DNA from: Farysia itapuensis
Lineage: Eukaryota; Basidiomycota; Ustilaginomycetes; Ustilaginales; Ustilaginaceae
Length of the DNA: 64,000 nucleotides
Direction: 5' to 3'
NCBI GenBank assembly: GCA_023212645.1
Contig: JALBYC010000013.1
Location: 248,001-312,000 of the forward strand
Of the stretch, positions 9,135 through 19,141 are shown one piece after another (the first letter of the stretch is position 1; every line of letters begins with the position of its first letter). The notes under the pieces are model-generated. The model was not told the DNA's origin. It was given only the letters and a program-made list of their open reading frames with translations, and did no database searches. The position numbers were made by a program, and so were the translations under genes.

Positions 9135-11744
9135 CTAGCTGAAATAGGAGGCAAGTGGGTACTCCGCTCTGGTCCTTCCGCGAGTAGAGTTGCCGAAACC
9201 TAAACCGTTACTTTGTCGCAGACTTTCAGCAAGTCGGGGGTCTTCGAACGCTGAGGCGATACCGCTAGGATCGACGGCGGTAGCAATCATCGTTCGGACT
9301 GCGGCCTTGGCTGCCTTGTTACCCGCCTCTTCCAGCATAAGTGCTACCGTGTTGGAAACGGACCTCGGCAAGATCGAAAGCTGCGGCTCGTCGTCCTGTT
9401 TCTCCCTTTCTTGCACCTTTCTCCAGAACGATTTTTGCTCTGGGAAGCGCACGAGCTGGATATCAGCCGACAGGCTCAGGTCGCCGTGTTCGTTGACTTC
9501 GCGCGTGCAGCCTGGTCGGTATCGTGCCAATGCCTGTTCCTGCGTCAGATTACGTTTGGCCATGAGGTCACTGAGCTCAAGTGCCAGGCCCATAGACATC
9601 GCACGGTACGCACTGTCGTATAGTCCACCAAGCGAGTCAACGAGACCTCTGCCGTAAGGGTCTTGGGTTTTGTCGTCGGTCTTGTCGCTAGTCTCTTCAT
9701 CTAGAGCCTCACTCTCAGAGGAGGAGTCTGTCTCGCCTGTGATCGCGTCTTTTCCAGCTTTGAGAGCTGCTTCAGCCTTTGCGACGAGATCTGAAAGAAT
9801 GCTTGGCTCCTCGTTGCCCTCTGCTGTACTGAGTTGCTCGGTATCGTCGGAACTGACTCCTCGCTCGATCATCACCGTGTTGTTGCCGCTACTGTTTGCG
9901 ACATCTCGCGTGATCCACACGGGGTAAGGCTCGATGGCCTTGACTTTAACTTTTACGGTCTGCGGCGCTGCCGCTTCTGCATCGCTGACTCCGGCTTCGA
10001 CACTTGCGGTCAAGCCTTGTGCAAGGCTTTCTTTTATAGCCTTGAAATAGCCTGGACGGCTCTTGTCCATGGCACTCAGGCCAGTCATGACTCGCCCACC
10101 GGCAAGCTCTTCGATGACGTCGCGCGAAATACCCCGACCATCACAGACTTTCTGCAGAAAGTCGTCGTACGTCTCGTCAATGTGACGGGAAGACTTTGCT
10201 CTTTGAGTGTCGTCCAAGTCATGCAAGGAGGACAGCGCTGTGGAGCCGGTGAAGAAGGACTGTATACCAATATTGAAGCGGTCAAAGAAGGCACGAGTGA
10301 TGGTGGGTCGTAGCGAGGCAACACCAATGGAGCCCGTTATGGTGCTCATACCCGAAACAATTTCCGAGGCGGCAGAGGCAGCGTAGTACCCGCCGGAAGC
10401 TGCAGCGTTGCCAAAGGATGCCACAACAGGCTTTCCAGACTCCTCGCGAACTTTCCGCACTGCATCCCAGATGGACTCGCTCGCAACCACGTCACCTCCC
10501 CCGGAGTCAATGCGCAGTACGATGGAACGAACATCTTTGCTCTCAGCTGCCTCCTTGAGTCCTTTGAGAACAGATGATGTGGAGAACTCGCCCGGAGCAT
10601 TGTTGATTGTTCCGAGTAGGTAGACCACACCAACTTTGATCTTTTGGTCGTCGTTGTAATGATTGTCGACCATCTGGTCGAGAATCTTGCTGTAGTGAGG
10701 CAGTGATTTGAATTTGATTTCGTCGTTGCCGCCCTGCTCAGGGTCAATAAGACGCTTCACCAGGTCCTGTTTGAAGGCCGTGCCGGTGATGAGGCCCAAC
10801 TGCTTTGCTTCGCGGGCAGAAAAGGGTCCCTGCGTGGTCCACTCTCGTATCTTTTCGGCCATCTCTACTGGGTCTTGGTTGGGAAAGCGGTTTGTGGCGA
10901 GAAACGCGGTCAGGACGTTGCTCAGCTCGCCAAGCAGCTCGGCCTCGTTTTCAACCTGTTTGGGCGGGAGAGATTCTTCGCGGCTGAAGGTCGATACCAT
11001 GGACTTATACTCGCGTCTAGCGTCCGCCAACATCTTGATACCAAAATAGTCGAGCACCTTTTTGAAGAAGGGGATCTGTGCACCGACACCAGTGAGAGGG
11101 ATACTTCCGCTAGGTTGTATCCAAAGCTCATCAAAGGTAGAGGCCAAGAGAAAGGTTCCTTGGCTGCTGAATGTGTCGGACCATGCAATCAGTGGCTTGG
11201 CCTTGTCGCCAAATTGCTTCTGCTTGACTTGCTTGAATTCACGAATGGTGTTCATGAGCTCTTCGATTTGTGCCATGCCAAGACGACTGGGAGTCACAGA
11301 AGATGGGAGATAAAGTCCACTGAAGTCGGCAAAGATACCCTTAATACGATCGTCCCCCGCCGCACACTTGAGAGCACGAATGACTTCGAACAGCTCCATA
11401 ATCTTGGGCGCTTCTTCGCCTGGTGAAGGTGCATTCAAAAGAGCACTGACAGAAGGCGGACCCCGACATTCCACAATGGAGCCATCGTACACCTTCCACA
11501 CTAAGTAGGTGTCCGGATGGATATAGTCCCGAATCATCGCGGACCGTTTGAGCCTGAGATACTCGACAGCGACAAAAGTAGCAAAGACACCACCAGCGAT
11601 TCTTCTGCGGTACGACCATGCTCGGACGGTATTCCTTCCAGTGCTTGACGTGGCTACTTTATTGGCGACAAAGGCAGCGCGTGGAAAGCGTTGCCTCCAG
11701 CGGGAAAGCCATGATTTGGCCGATGAACCCGCATGTTGCGACAT
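9135..11744 (-). CDS. SppA-type S49 serine peptidase, predicted organelle-targeted
   Basis: 869 residues from ATG 11744; the open frame reaches 11855 only through a TTG. Two S49 half-domains are visible. The N-terminal half carries K247 in REYKSMVSTF and the C-terminal half carries S450 in AAASGGYYAAS. In bacterial SppA these positions form the Lys-Ser catalytic dyad, and the spacing of about 200 residues agrees with the 67-kDa type. The N-terminus (residues 1-48) is rich in Arg, Ser and Ala without acids, followed by a short hydrophobic segment at 49-62, which suggests import into mitochondria with a membrane anchor. After the peptidase come about 250 extra residues: an acidic Ser/Glu/Asp linker and a segment containing LSDLMAKRNLTQEQALARY. 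Substrate unknown. It is divergent from CENP-I. Confidence 0.9.
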   Translation of the reverse strand: MSQHAGSSAKSWLSRWRQRFPRAAFVANKVATSSTGRNTVRAWSYRRRIAGGVFATFVAVEYLRLKRSAMIRDYIHPDTYLVWKVYDGSIVECRGPPSVSALLNAPSPGEEAPKIMELFEVIRALKCAAGDDRIKGIFADFSGLYLPSSVTPSRLGMAQIEELMNTIREFKQVKQKQFGDKAKPLIAWSDTFSSQGTFLLASTFDELWIQPSGSIPLTGVGAQIPFFKKVLDYFGIKMLADARREYKSMVSTFSREESLPPKQVENEAELLGELSNVLTAFLATNRFPNQDPVEMAEKIREWTTQGPFSAREAKQLGLITGTAFKQDLVKRLIDPEQGGNDEIKFKSLPHYSKILDQMVDNHYNDDQKIKVGVVYLLGTINNAPGEFSTSSVLKGLKEAAESKDVRSIVLRIDSGGGDVVASESIWDAVRKVREESGKPVVASFGNAAASGGYYAASAASEIVSGMSTITGSIGVASLRPTITRAFFDRFNIGIQSFFTGSTALSSLHDLDDTQRAKSSRHIDETYDDFLQKVCDGRGISRDVIEELAGGRVMTGLSAMDKSRPGYFKAIKESLAQGLTASVEAGVSDAEAAAPQTVKVKVKAIEPYPVWITRDVANSSGNNTVMIERGVSSDDTEQLSTAEGNEEPSILSDLVAKAEAALKAGKDAITGETDSSSESEALDEETSDKTDDKTQDPYGRGLVDSLGGLYDSAYRAMSMGLALELSDLMAKRNLTQEQALARYRPGCTREVNEHGDLSLSADIQLVRFPEQKSFWRKVQEREKQDDEPQLSILPRSVSNTVALMLEEAGNKAAKAAVRTMIATAVDPSGIASAFEDPRLAESLRQSNGLGFGNSTRGRTRAEYPLASYFS

Positions 11745-12005
11745 GTGGACTGCTGAATGATGCTCGATGAGTATGAGCAACCCGCTTCCACAGGGTCCTC
11801 GCCGCCTCGGTGCTCGTCCAATCTCAGGAACGATCGGGACAATCGGGACGACCAATTCTTCTGATCTCTGTTAGACTGGCAATTTAGTTTGCTCGAGCTG
11901 CAGAGCTGCGAACTGCGAGCTGGCCGAGCTGTCAAGCAGAATAAACAGTCGCGTGAAGTGGAGTCGCGTTGGTGTCACCACCATCATCACTACAGCTCAC
12001 AATCC
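11745..12005. promoter_or_regulatory. Divergent promoter, S49 peptidase / CENP-I
   Basis: 261 bp between two divergent starts. It carries an exact TGTTAGACT at 11869-11877, almost central (125-129 bp from either ATG). GAGCTG occurs four times within 11895-11931. GTCGCGTGAAGT lies at 11948-11959, 47 bp before the CENP-I ATG, and matches 11 of 12 bases of an element before CHK1. No TATA box is evident. Function is inferred from position and recurrence only. Confidence 0.55.
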
Positions 12006-14684
12006 ATGCCGGCTCTCGTGGCACCTGCTAGCATTACAGCAGGTGACAGGCTGATAGAGAGCCTGACACAAGCACTCTCTCTACCAGCGTCATCATCGTC
12101 AGATTTGCTCCCTACTGCACTCAGGTCGCTCGAGCGTCACGCGCGGTCTTATGGCTTCTCTTCTCGGCAGTGCGATCGATTGATCAGACTCGCTCTGCGT
12201 GGAGAACTTGCAACGCCAAAACTGTCAGCCTCGCTCGCCATCCTGAGATGTATTGTACCTGCGCCAAGGGCGAGAGTTGGAAGAGAGGCAGTGCTCGATC
12301 TCGTGGCATGTCTCGGCCCATCTCCTGGCACCGATGTCAGTCATGAGGCTGGCATACATGCTCCAGACGAGCGCGCCTCCACACTAGGGCCAGAACGCGC
12401 GAAAGTCGACAGCAAGGTCCAGTCTGCAGCGCTCAAGCTGCTCTGTGTCTTGCTCGACTCGCCAGCAGTACCTCTCAACATGGCCGCCAGCTTGTTTAGT
12501 GGCGAGGGTCAGGAGCAACGCGCTGCCAGCTACGCTTCTACGCCTGGTAACCTGCCCTCGACCTACATCACCAGTGCAGCGAGGCTAACGCTGGAAAAGT
12601 GCTACTCAATCCTGTTCCATTACATCGACTATCAGGTCGTTCGGCCGCACCTCTGCTACCTCCTTTGTCGACTCACCAAGCGCAAAAACGTTCGACATTA
12701 CAGAATCGCAAAGCTTCTAGCACTACGCGCCAACTCAGCGCCTGAGCCCGCCCTCTCTGCTCTCTTGTCAACGTACGCTAATTTCTACCCGGACTTGCTC
12801 TTTCCCGAGCTGCTAGGCGGCGGTAGTGGCGGAAATTCGGCCATTGGATCAGGATCTGTGTCTGGTCTGAAATTTCCAGACATGGACTGGCTGAGCAAGA
12901 TGCTTCTCGCTCATGCCAATTCGGCTCGTAGAAGTATGGGCGAGGAGGTGGAGTCGGATGGCGAAGACGAGCAAGCGAATGGCACAGATCAACGAGGTCG
13001 ACCCAAGAAAAGGCCGAAGCTTGGCGCGAACGACGAGCAGGCTCCGTCGGTCTCAGCTTCAGCCTCCATCGCTATACCCAATCTGGTCACCATACAGCCG
13101 CAAGATCTGGCGCAAAGGGCGCCAGGGAGCAATGCATCTCTCGTCACTGAGCTCTCGTCGCTCCGTCATCTGGCACACAGTCTGGACCGTCTGTTGTTGC
13201 CGTCCCAGGTAGCTGCCATGCTAGGCTCGAGCTTTGGTGCGCGACTGATGCGAATCGCCGTTCTGGCCGGTGCTACAGTGGCCAATGTCGATGCAGAACA
13301 AAGTCAAGGGGAGCAGGACCAGTGCTGGGCCAGACTGTCTGATTGGCTCGAAAGCGTGCTTGGCGACGAATTGGGCGTGAGACGATCGGTAGACGACGCT
13401 GTGGTTGCACTCAAAGTACCCACCACCGCTGCTGGCTCGCGCAAGCTGTCCGGTCTCTTCCGACGCAGCAAGCAGGTGTTTGAACTGGCCGAACAGATGC
13501 CGTCCCAGATCGAGATTGTTCTCTCCCAAATTTTAACGTCCCTGGCAAAAGCTGCAGAGCCCGTATCGGAGAGCGCGAAGAAGGCGTGGACGCCGGACTT
13601 TGACAAGCTCACCATCGATGTCCTTCAGTTTGTACCTCTGATCAAGCCACAGGCATGGTCATCGTTCGACGCCGACTTTTTAACGCCGCTGGAGGCTATT
13701 GCAACGGCTTCCGAGGTGAGCCTCGATACCTCGGCCGCTGTGGTAAGGTCCTTTGCGCTTCTTCTGGCCAATTGGGGTGCAAGAGACTGGCTTAAGATCG
13801 GAAGGGAGCTCGACGGCCGACAGCCGTATCAATGGGGCAGTACGCGGCTGGATCCAAAGGCCGACTATGTGAACTTGTTCGCGTCTACAGCGTCGCGCGT
13901 AGACGCACTAGCTTCCAGTCTGATTGGCATGCAGCCTCGGAGGGTGGGACTCGAACACGCCGTGCTGATGTTGTACGAGGTGCTGTTTACTTCGCTTGCT
14001 GGTCTGCATGGCTTGGTGCGTGTGCCTACGCTTCCGTTCCATGCGTTCAGTCTGCACGCCACGTCGGTCATGACGATTTCTCGCATCGCAGGGCTGACGC
14101 AGGATTTGCGTGCGGTGTTTGAGCACGAAGGTGACGACGTTCTCAGCGTCGACGCTGTGCGAAATGGGTTGGAGGAACGCTTCGCCCGCGCACGATCCGC
14201 CTTCTTCCACGACGACAACTCCAACATTCTCAACGAAAACGTCAACACTCTGGCCAACATTATCTGGCTCGCACGCAACAAGCCCGGCTCACTGGGCGCC
14301 GACGAAGCGGTAGTCCAAGAACTCATAGACCGCGGCGACGAGCTTGACGTTAAATTCCTCTCTCTGGCCGTCACCTCGCACTCACGCGCCACCGCCAACT
14401 TGGCCGAGAGATTCATCAACATTTACTGTGCCAATCACGCCGCCCCCGGGTCGTCCGCAGAGGAAGGGGGTTTACCCTGGATTCGTGGGCCAGTCACGCC
14501 GAGGGTGCTGAAAAACGCCCGGGTCCACGGCGTACCCGCTACTTGGAGCCACAGCGATTTCAAAACTCACTGGCTCCATTGGCTCCACCAACACGGCGCT
14601 ACAGGCCTGTACGAACTCATGCGCAACATCCTCGCATCTGTCGGCAACCAGCTCCGCATCCTACAGGAGAGCAGTACTGCCTAA
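12006..14684 (+). CDS. MIS6: Inner kinetochore protein CENP-I / Mis6
   Basis: 892 residues from ATG 12006; an in-frame extension to 11889 begins at TTG and runs through promoter-like repeats, so it was not used. The conserved Mis6 core is clear around residues 200-260: CYSILFHYIDYQVVRPHL, then YLLCRLTKRKNVRHYRIAKL, then ALLSTYANFYPDLLFPEL. The rest is all-helical, interrupted by an acidic to basic insertion (about 310-360) containing a likely nuclear signal RGRPKKRPK. CENP-I is a subunit of the constitutive centromere-associated network that helps place CENP-A and hold the kinetochore on centromeric chromatin. The length fits fungal Mis6 proteins. No intron is seen. The promoter shares two short elements with CDC6 and CHK1 in this window, consistent with cell-cycle control. 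Confidence 0.87.
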   Translation: MPALVAPASITAGDRLIESLTQALSLPASSSSDLLPTALRSLERHARSYGFSSRQCDRLIRLALRGELATPKLSASLAILRCIVPAPRARVGREAVLDLVACLGPSPGTDVSHEAGIHAPDERASTLGPERAKVDSKVQSAALKLLCVLLDSPAVPLNMAASLFSGEGQEQRAASYASTPGNLPSTYITSAARLTLEKCYSILFHYIDYQVVRPHLCYLLCRLTKRKNVRHYRIAKLLALRANSAPEPALSALLSTYANFYPDLLFPELLGGGSGGNSAIGSGSVSGLKFPDMDWLSKMLLAHANSARRSMGEEVESDGEDEQANGTDQRGRPKKRPKLGANDEQAPSVSASASIAIPNLVTIQPQDLAQRAPGSNASLVTELSSLRHLAHSLDRLLLPSQVAAMLGSSFGARLMRIAVLAGATVANVDAEQSQGEQDQCWARLSDWLESVLGDELGVRRSVDDAVVALKVPTTAAGSRKLSGLFRRSKQVFELAEQMPSQIEIVLSQILTSLAKAAEPVSESAKKAWTPDFDKLTIDVLQFVPLIKPQAWSSFDADFLTPLEAIATASEVSLDTSAAVVRSFALLLANWGARDWLKIGRELDGRQPYQWGSTRLDPKADYVNLFASTASRVDALASSLIGMQPRRVGLEHAVLMLYEVLFTSLAGLHGLVRVPTLPFHAFSLHATSVMTISRIAGLTQDLRAVFEHEGDDVLSVDAVRNGLEERFARARSAFFHDDNSNILNENVNTLANIIWLARNKPGSLGADEAVVQELIDRGDELDVKFLSLAVTSHSRATANLAERFINIYCANHAAPGSSAEEGGLPWIRGPVTPRVLKNARVHGVPATWSHSDFKTHWLHWLHQHGATGLYELMRNILASVGNQLRILQESSTA

Positions 14685-14721
14685 GAAATTCACCCCTGTT
14701 ACACCCCCACTCGTTCGCGTT

Positions 14722-14739
14722 GGTGTGCGTGTGTGTGTC
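14722..14739. repeat. GT dinucleotide run
   Basis: A short interrupted GT run in the 105-bp space between the convergent CENP-I and HAD/F-box genes, so it lies in one or both 3' untranslated regions. Confidence 0.7.
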
Positions 14740-14789
14740 TATGTTGATGTATTCACGCGCGAATGTGTGCGTGCGTGGGCGTGAGAAGT

Positions 14790-17700
14790 CTACCGGTGCG
14801 ATGCGTCGTGCTGCGGGGGTACAAAGAGATCGGACCAGACGTGGCGCAGTTGTAGGAGGTCGGTGATTGTAGCATCGCCTACATTTGGCGCATTGGTCGA
14901 CTGGATTGGCATGAAATTGGCGCGGTCGGTGGGATCCTCGTCGTACTGCGAGCCGACAAAGTGGACGCGGTAGATGCATCCATCTGCACAGCCGACGACG
15001 ACGCTTTCGTGGTCCGACACCATGGCCATTGGATTGCGGGATGGTGAGGAGAGCTCCTCCGCCTTGGTTGCCCAGGCGCCTTTGATAGGCGACAGGCGCG
15101 TCACGGCGGAACTGTGCGCCAGCTCGGCCAAAGACCTGCCGCCCGAGTCTAAGGGCAAGCTGCTGGTGTAAATCTGTCGTTCCGCACCCGCCCGCGTGCT
15201 GAAGCGGGTAGATGAAACGATGCGCCTTTTAATTGGGTCTACGCAGCCCGTCGCCATGTCGGGCGTCTCCAGCACCGACACCACGCGTGGAGCCACGGCC
15301 AGATTCGGCGCAAGCCGCGTCGGACCCGGGCTATCGCCAGACGAGGCTGATGATGGGAAGGACAGGGACGCAGCGCGACTAGGTCTGTTGCTATGGCTGG
15401 GACTGCTGGGCGTGGAGCGGTTGTCGGCGGGTAGTGGCCAAGGTGCAGGCCCGTTCGCTTTTTTAACAGCGGTGCTCGGACGTGGCCGCGAGGGAGTGGA
15501 CAGCGTTGGTGTCGAAGATTCAGGACCGGCAGCAGAGCTGCGCGTCGTACGTGCGGATGTTGGACTCGACGATGTGGATGAGGTTAGCGAGCGTCGGGGC
15601 GACGGCGCTGTGCTGACGTTGGAGTCGCTCCGTACTCGAGCAGTGGCCGTCTCGGTGGTAGCACTCGTCGTGCTCTGCATCGAGTCGTGGCGTGGCCGCA
15701 GAGGGCTCAACGTCGTCGTAGTCGTGTTGGTGAGTCGCAATGCTGCAAACTTGTCGGCAGTTGCTTGCGTCGTCTCGGTCTTGGGTACAACGTGATCCTG
15801 CCACTCGAGATGGACTACGAGGTTCTTGGTTGCCACCGTCATGGTGTTCCCATGCGCGGCAAACCACTCGAGCATCGATGCGCCGCTAGCCAGATCACCG
15901 AGTCTCGTCGCAAGGGATGCTTCCGGTCTGCCGAGCTTGATGAGCTGGAACTGTCCAATCATCTCTCTGCGCGAGATGCTAAAGCATCGGATCACGCCAT
16001 CGACCGTGACAGCCACCAGTTTGTCCTCGTCTACGAGCGACACGCCCAAGGAGACGTTGCTCTGCTGTCCAAACCGCACAATCTTATTCCCCGTCCTCCA
16101 GTCCCAGACAACAATGGCCTTGTCCTGGCCCACGCTGACGAGATAATCTTTGTTGATGGCCACGTTCCGAATCCCCTTGTTGTGGCCCGAAAGCGTCTGA
16201 ATCAAATCCCATGTCTTCATGTCCCATACGAGCACCCGACCTGTGTCGTACAGGCCGGCGCAGAGGACGCCTTCTTCGTCAAGAAAGTCAAGACATGAGA
16301 TTGCTTTGGCCTTGAGGACTTTGGTGCAGGCGCCTGTCAGGGTGTCCCATACTCGAATCGTCTCGTCATAGCTGCCCGAGACCAGTGTTTTTCTACCTTT
16401 GAGCTTCATAGAAGTGACGAAACCAGTATGCCCGGGTAGAAGCTGGACGTCTTGCGCGAGACCTTTGACCCAGTTGCGTTCGCGGAAGAACAAGCCTTTG
16501 ACGAGCTGTTCCCATTGCTGAGGTGTGCTTGGTGGCTCGATCTTGACAGGGTCGCCATCTGTCAAGGCCAGCGCATGTGATCGCCACAGCTCAGGCGTAG
16601 CCGCCAGTGCGAGCCATTTCTTCGAGACCTGCCGACATCGAAGCAAGTCTCGCACCGGCAGCTTCTCGAGAATAGCGAGAGTGATCGAGTCTGGTAGACT
16701 GCTGATGATGTCGCGTTTGGACCAAAGATGCTTCTCAAGTGTCTTGATCATGCGCGGGATGTCGTCAGGCAGGCAAGCATCTAGTAAGATGCTAAGGAGA
16801 TGGAGACGTTGCTCGGTCGAGAGCTTTTGAAATTGTGCTTGGACAGCGGGCTCGTCAAAGCTTCCCGGACTTTTGTTTGAGAACAGAGATACGACCTGGA
16901 AACCGGACGTGTTGTTCTGGTTGCTCTGAGATGGAGCATCGCCATCGTCTTCGCGGAAATAGATGCAAGAATGCCAGCCCAATTCTTTCGCAGCGACGAT
17001 GTTGAGCGAGCTGTCATCGACGAAGTAGTGTTTTACGTTGGGCGCTGCTCCCACAGCGAGGAGAGCTGCTCGATAGTAGTCCAGTTCAGGCTTGCATGCA
17101 AAGTCAGGCACGGCATAGTCACAGTAGACGATACCTTCCACTTGATCATCGAGATCAAGAAGGCGTAAGCATCTCCTAGCGTGATACTTGTAAGCATTGG
17201 TAAGTGCATACACCTTGACTTTGGTGCGGTCCAATTCGCTGAGCATCTTCTTGACCTCTTTGTCAGGTCGTAGGATGTCTTCGAGTGGCAAGCTGGCGTC
17301 GCATTTACGGTCATAGTCGAGGGGATCGATCTGATGATGCTTTACCAGGCCACGGATAGCAAGACCATATGACTTGTAGTAGCGTTGGTGGAGCACTCTG
17401 GCTTCATCCTGGCCGAGGCCCATGCCGTGAAAGTAGTTGCGAATGCGGTCGGCCATAAGATCGGCAATCTTGGTGCTGCGTTTGTAGAGAGTGTTGTCGA
17501 TATCGAGCCATACGATCGCTTGATTTGTTCTGTGATCATCAGGAGGTAGTCCCGAGGGGAACCTTGGCTCGTAGCCTATCCGGGCTAGTAAAGCTTGTTG
17601 ATCTGCGGTCAGGTTACTACCATTGACGGAGCCGCCGTTACTCTTCCTCGATGAGCCATTCTGCGTGACAGGAGGCGCAACACGAAACCTGACATGGTCC

Positions 17701-17936
17701 GAGTCAGTGGAAGAGGACTTTGAAGAGCTTTTGAGCGCGGCTTTCAGAATAGAGGGTGACGCGGGACTGCCCAAAGCACTTTTGGTCCGTGAGGTCGAAG
17801 GGGATGAAGGTGTTGATGGCGCACCATTGCGAGAGGTACTCGGGCTTGAAAGCGATGAGCGATGCGCACGAGGAGTCGACTTGGCTAGTGGGGTCTTGAC
17901 ACGAGGTGACACATCTTGTCGAGCCTGTTGCACCAT
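14790..17936 (-). CDS. Fusion: HAD pyrimidine-nucleotidase-like domain + F-box + WD40
   Basis: 1048 residues from ATG 17936, which has a strong context (AGCCATGG); another ATG at 18077 adds 47 residues with no domain character. After a Ser/Pro-rich head comes a HAD hydrolase of the Sdt1/Phm8 type (about 140-345). Its nucleophile motif is WLDIDNTLY (D145, D147), followed by YALTNAYKYHARRC and the acidic motif HYFVDDSSLNI. A Cdc4-type helical dimerisation-like segment follows (LSTEQRLHLLSILLDACL). The F-box is at about 413-460 (SLPDSITLAILEKLPVRDLL). WD40 repeats start at about 497 with PGHTGFVTSMKL and end in IRVWD, VLVWD and VVWDW. A long Ser/Thr linker precedes a last blade near the C-terminus. 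The F-box half should act as an SCF ubiquitin ligase receptor; the HAD half should dephosphorylate a nucleotide or small phosphate. No stop or splice signal separates the halves. Confidence 0.88.
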   Translation of the reverse strand: MVQQARQDVSPRVKTPLAKSTPRAHRSSLSSPSTSRNGAPSTPSSPSTSRTKSALGSPASPSILKAALKSSSKSSSTDSDHVRFRVAPPVTQNGSSRKSNGGSVNGSNLTADQQALLARIGYEPRFPSGLPPDDHRTNQAIVWLDIDNTLYKRSTKIADLMADRIRNYFHGMGLGQDEARVLHQRYYKSYGLAIRGLVKHHQIDPLDYDRKCDASLPLEDILRPDKEVKKMLSELDRTKVKVYALTNAYKYHARRCLRLLDLDDQVEGIVYCDYAVPDFACKPELDYYRAALLAVGAAPNVKHYFVDDSSLNIVAAKELGWHSCIYFREDDGDAPSQSNQNNTSGFQVVSLFSNKSPGSFDEPAVQAQFQKLSTEQRLHLLSILLDACLPDDIPRMIKTLEKHLWSKRDIISSLPDSITLAILEKLPVRDLLRCRQVSKKWLALAATPELWRSHALALTDGDPVKIEPPSTPQQWEQLVKGLFFRERNWVKGLAQDVQLLPGHTGFVTSMKLKGRKTLVSGSYDETIRVWDTLTGACTKVLKAKAISCLDFLDEEGVLCAGLYDTGRVLVWDMKTWDLIQTLSGHNKGIRNVAINKDYLVSVGQDKAIVVWDWRTGNKIVRFGQQSNVSLGVSLVDEDKLVAVTVDGVIRCFSISRREMIGQFQLIKLGRPEASLATRLGDLASGASMLEWFAAHGNTMTVATKNLVVHLEWQDHVVPKTETTQATADKFAALRLTNTTTTTLSPLRPRHDSMQSTTSATTETATARVRSDSNVSTAPSPRRSLTSSTSSSPTSARTTRSSAAGPESSTPTLSTPSRPRPSTAVKKANGPAPWPLPADNRSTPSSPSHSNRPSRAASLSFPSSASSGDSPGPTRLAPNLAVAPRVVSVLETPDMATGCVDPIKRRIVSSTRFSTRAGAERQIYTSSLPLDSGGRSLAELAHSSAVTRLSPIKGAWATKAEELSSPSRNPMAMVSDHESVVVGCADGCIYRVHFVGSQYDEDPTDRANFMPIQSTNAPNVGDATITDLLQLRHVWSDLFVPPQHDASHR

Positions 17937-18295
17937 GGCTAGACTTGGTGTTGTGTGTCTTCCATGAGCTGACTGTGTCAAGCGAGTCGACACGAAGAAA
18001 AAAGCTCGGAACCCGGATAACCAAACACGTGCAGCAAAGCGGTCTGTGCACTGATTGAGCTCACCCACAGCCCCCATCTAGGAGCGATTGACAGTACGCA
18101 TAGCCCCTATCTGCCATAGTTGCACTTCAGAGTAGCATCGAGTTCAATTGCCACACTGTACCTTCTCAGTGCAGCGCTGAAAAGGAGCTTTCATTGATGT
18201 GGTCCTGCAGTTGCTATGAGTGTGTCGCCATGTGGAGGAATTACAATGTCAGCTAGTCAGTGACGTTCCCTCCCGACAACCATTCATCTACCACA
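17937..18295. other. Divergent intergenic region, HAD/F-box fusion / NAD(P)-binding gene
   Basis: 359 bp. The part next to 17936 is still open in the fusion gene frame (an in-frame ATG at 18077), so the 5' leader of that gene lies here. A CACGTG E-box core is at 18026-18031. I see no TATA box and none of the TGTTAGACT motif found in other divergent promoters. Confidence 0.5.
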
Positions 18296-19141
18296 ATGGC
18301 AGCTAAAACTCTATCAATCTTTGTTGTTGGTGGACGTGAGTCGTAACTTCGTCTTGACTCTCTGATCGCGTACACTGCTGACGAACTCCAGACTGATGGT
18401 GTATTAGATGGTAGAGTAGCGCTGCAGTTCACGAAGCAAGCTGCAGCCAAGGGCCACACAGTATACAGCATGATTCGCCAGCCCGAACATGCTTCTGACC
18501 TGCCAGCCGGCTCGGTCCAGCCGGTCATTGCATCGCTCGAGAAGGCATCGGCTTCCGAGCTCGCCTCGCTATTCGACAAGTACGAGCCGAATGTCATCCT
18601 GTTTAGTGCAGGCGCTGGTGGCAAGGGTGGACCCGAGCGCACCAAGGCTGTCGACGAGCTTGGCGCGATCAAAGTCTTTGACGCGATTGAGCAAAGCCAG
18701 ACTGCAAAGTCAGCCAACTTTTTGCGCCTGCTGCTCGTCTCCGCTGTCGATGTTCGAGACAGCAGCAAGCCTCATCCAGCCTGGTACTCGAAGGAAGACT
18801 TGCAAGTGTCGGAACGAATGCGACAGGCACTTGGACCTTACATGGATGCCAAATACGCTGCGGACAAAAACCTGTCTCAACGCACTGCGTTCCCCTGGTT
18901 TGTACTTCGTCCAGGCTCCCTGGCCGATGAAAGTGGAGCTGGAAAGATTGCACTCGGCGTCCACCAGGGTCTGAGTCACAAAATCCCACGAGAGGACGTC
19001 GCAGCGACACTTTTGCAGGTAGCCCAACTACCGAAAGGCCAAGCAGATGGGCTCATGCTCGACCTGCTCAGCGGAGACCAAGATATTCCCACCGCAGTCA
19101 AAGAGGCCGTGGAACGTGGACGAAGTGATTTTGAAGGATGA
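18296..19141 (+). CDS. NAD(P)-binding Rossmann protein (atypical SDR, YMR090W-like)
   Basis: Two exons, 18296-18335 and 18408-19141, 257 residues. The first exon encodes MAAKTLSIFVVGG and ends one base into a codon. The 72-bp intron has GTGAGT, a GCTGACG branch site and TTAG. Splicing restores the dinucleotide-binding loop VVGGHGRVALQ, which the unspliced frame lacks; that is the main support for this start. Downstream features of the family are the strand VILFSAGAGGKGG, the sequence VDELGAIKVFDAIE, a YMDAKYAAD segment carrying the Tyr-x-x-x-Lys-like pair, and FVLRPGSLADE. Members are NAD(P)H-dependent oxidoreductases or regulators of unknown substrate. Confidence is high for the fold and low for the reaction. 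Confidence 0.85.

Noticed and set aside
11745..11855. N-terminal extension of the S49 peptidase frame
   Set aside because: Reachable only from TTG; the ATG at 11744 begins a better targeting sequence. The same reasoning moved the starts of CENP-I, LCB1, MDV1, PNO1, the Zn2Cys6 factor and the PPIL4-like gene.
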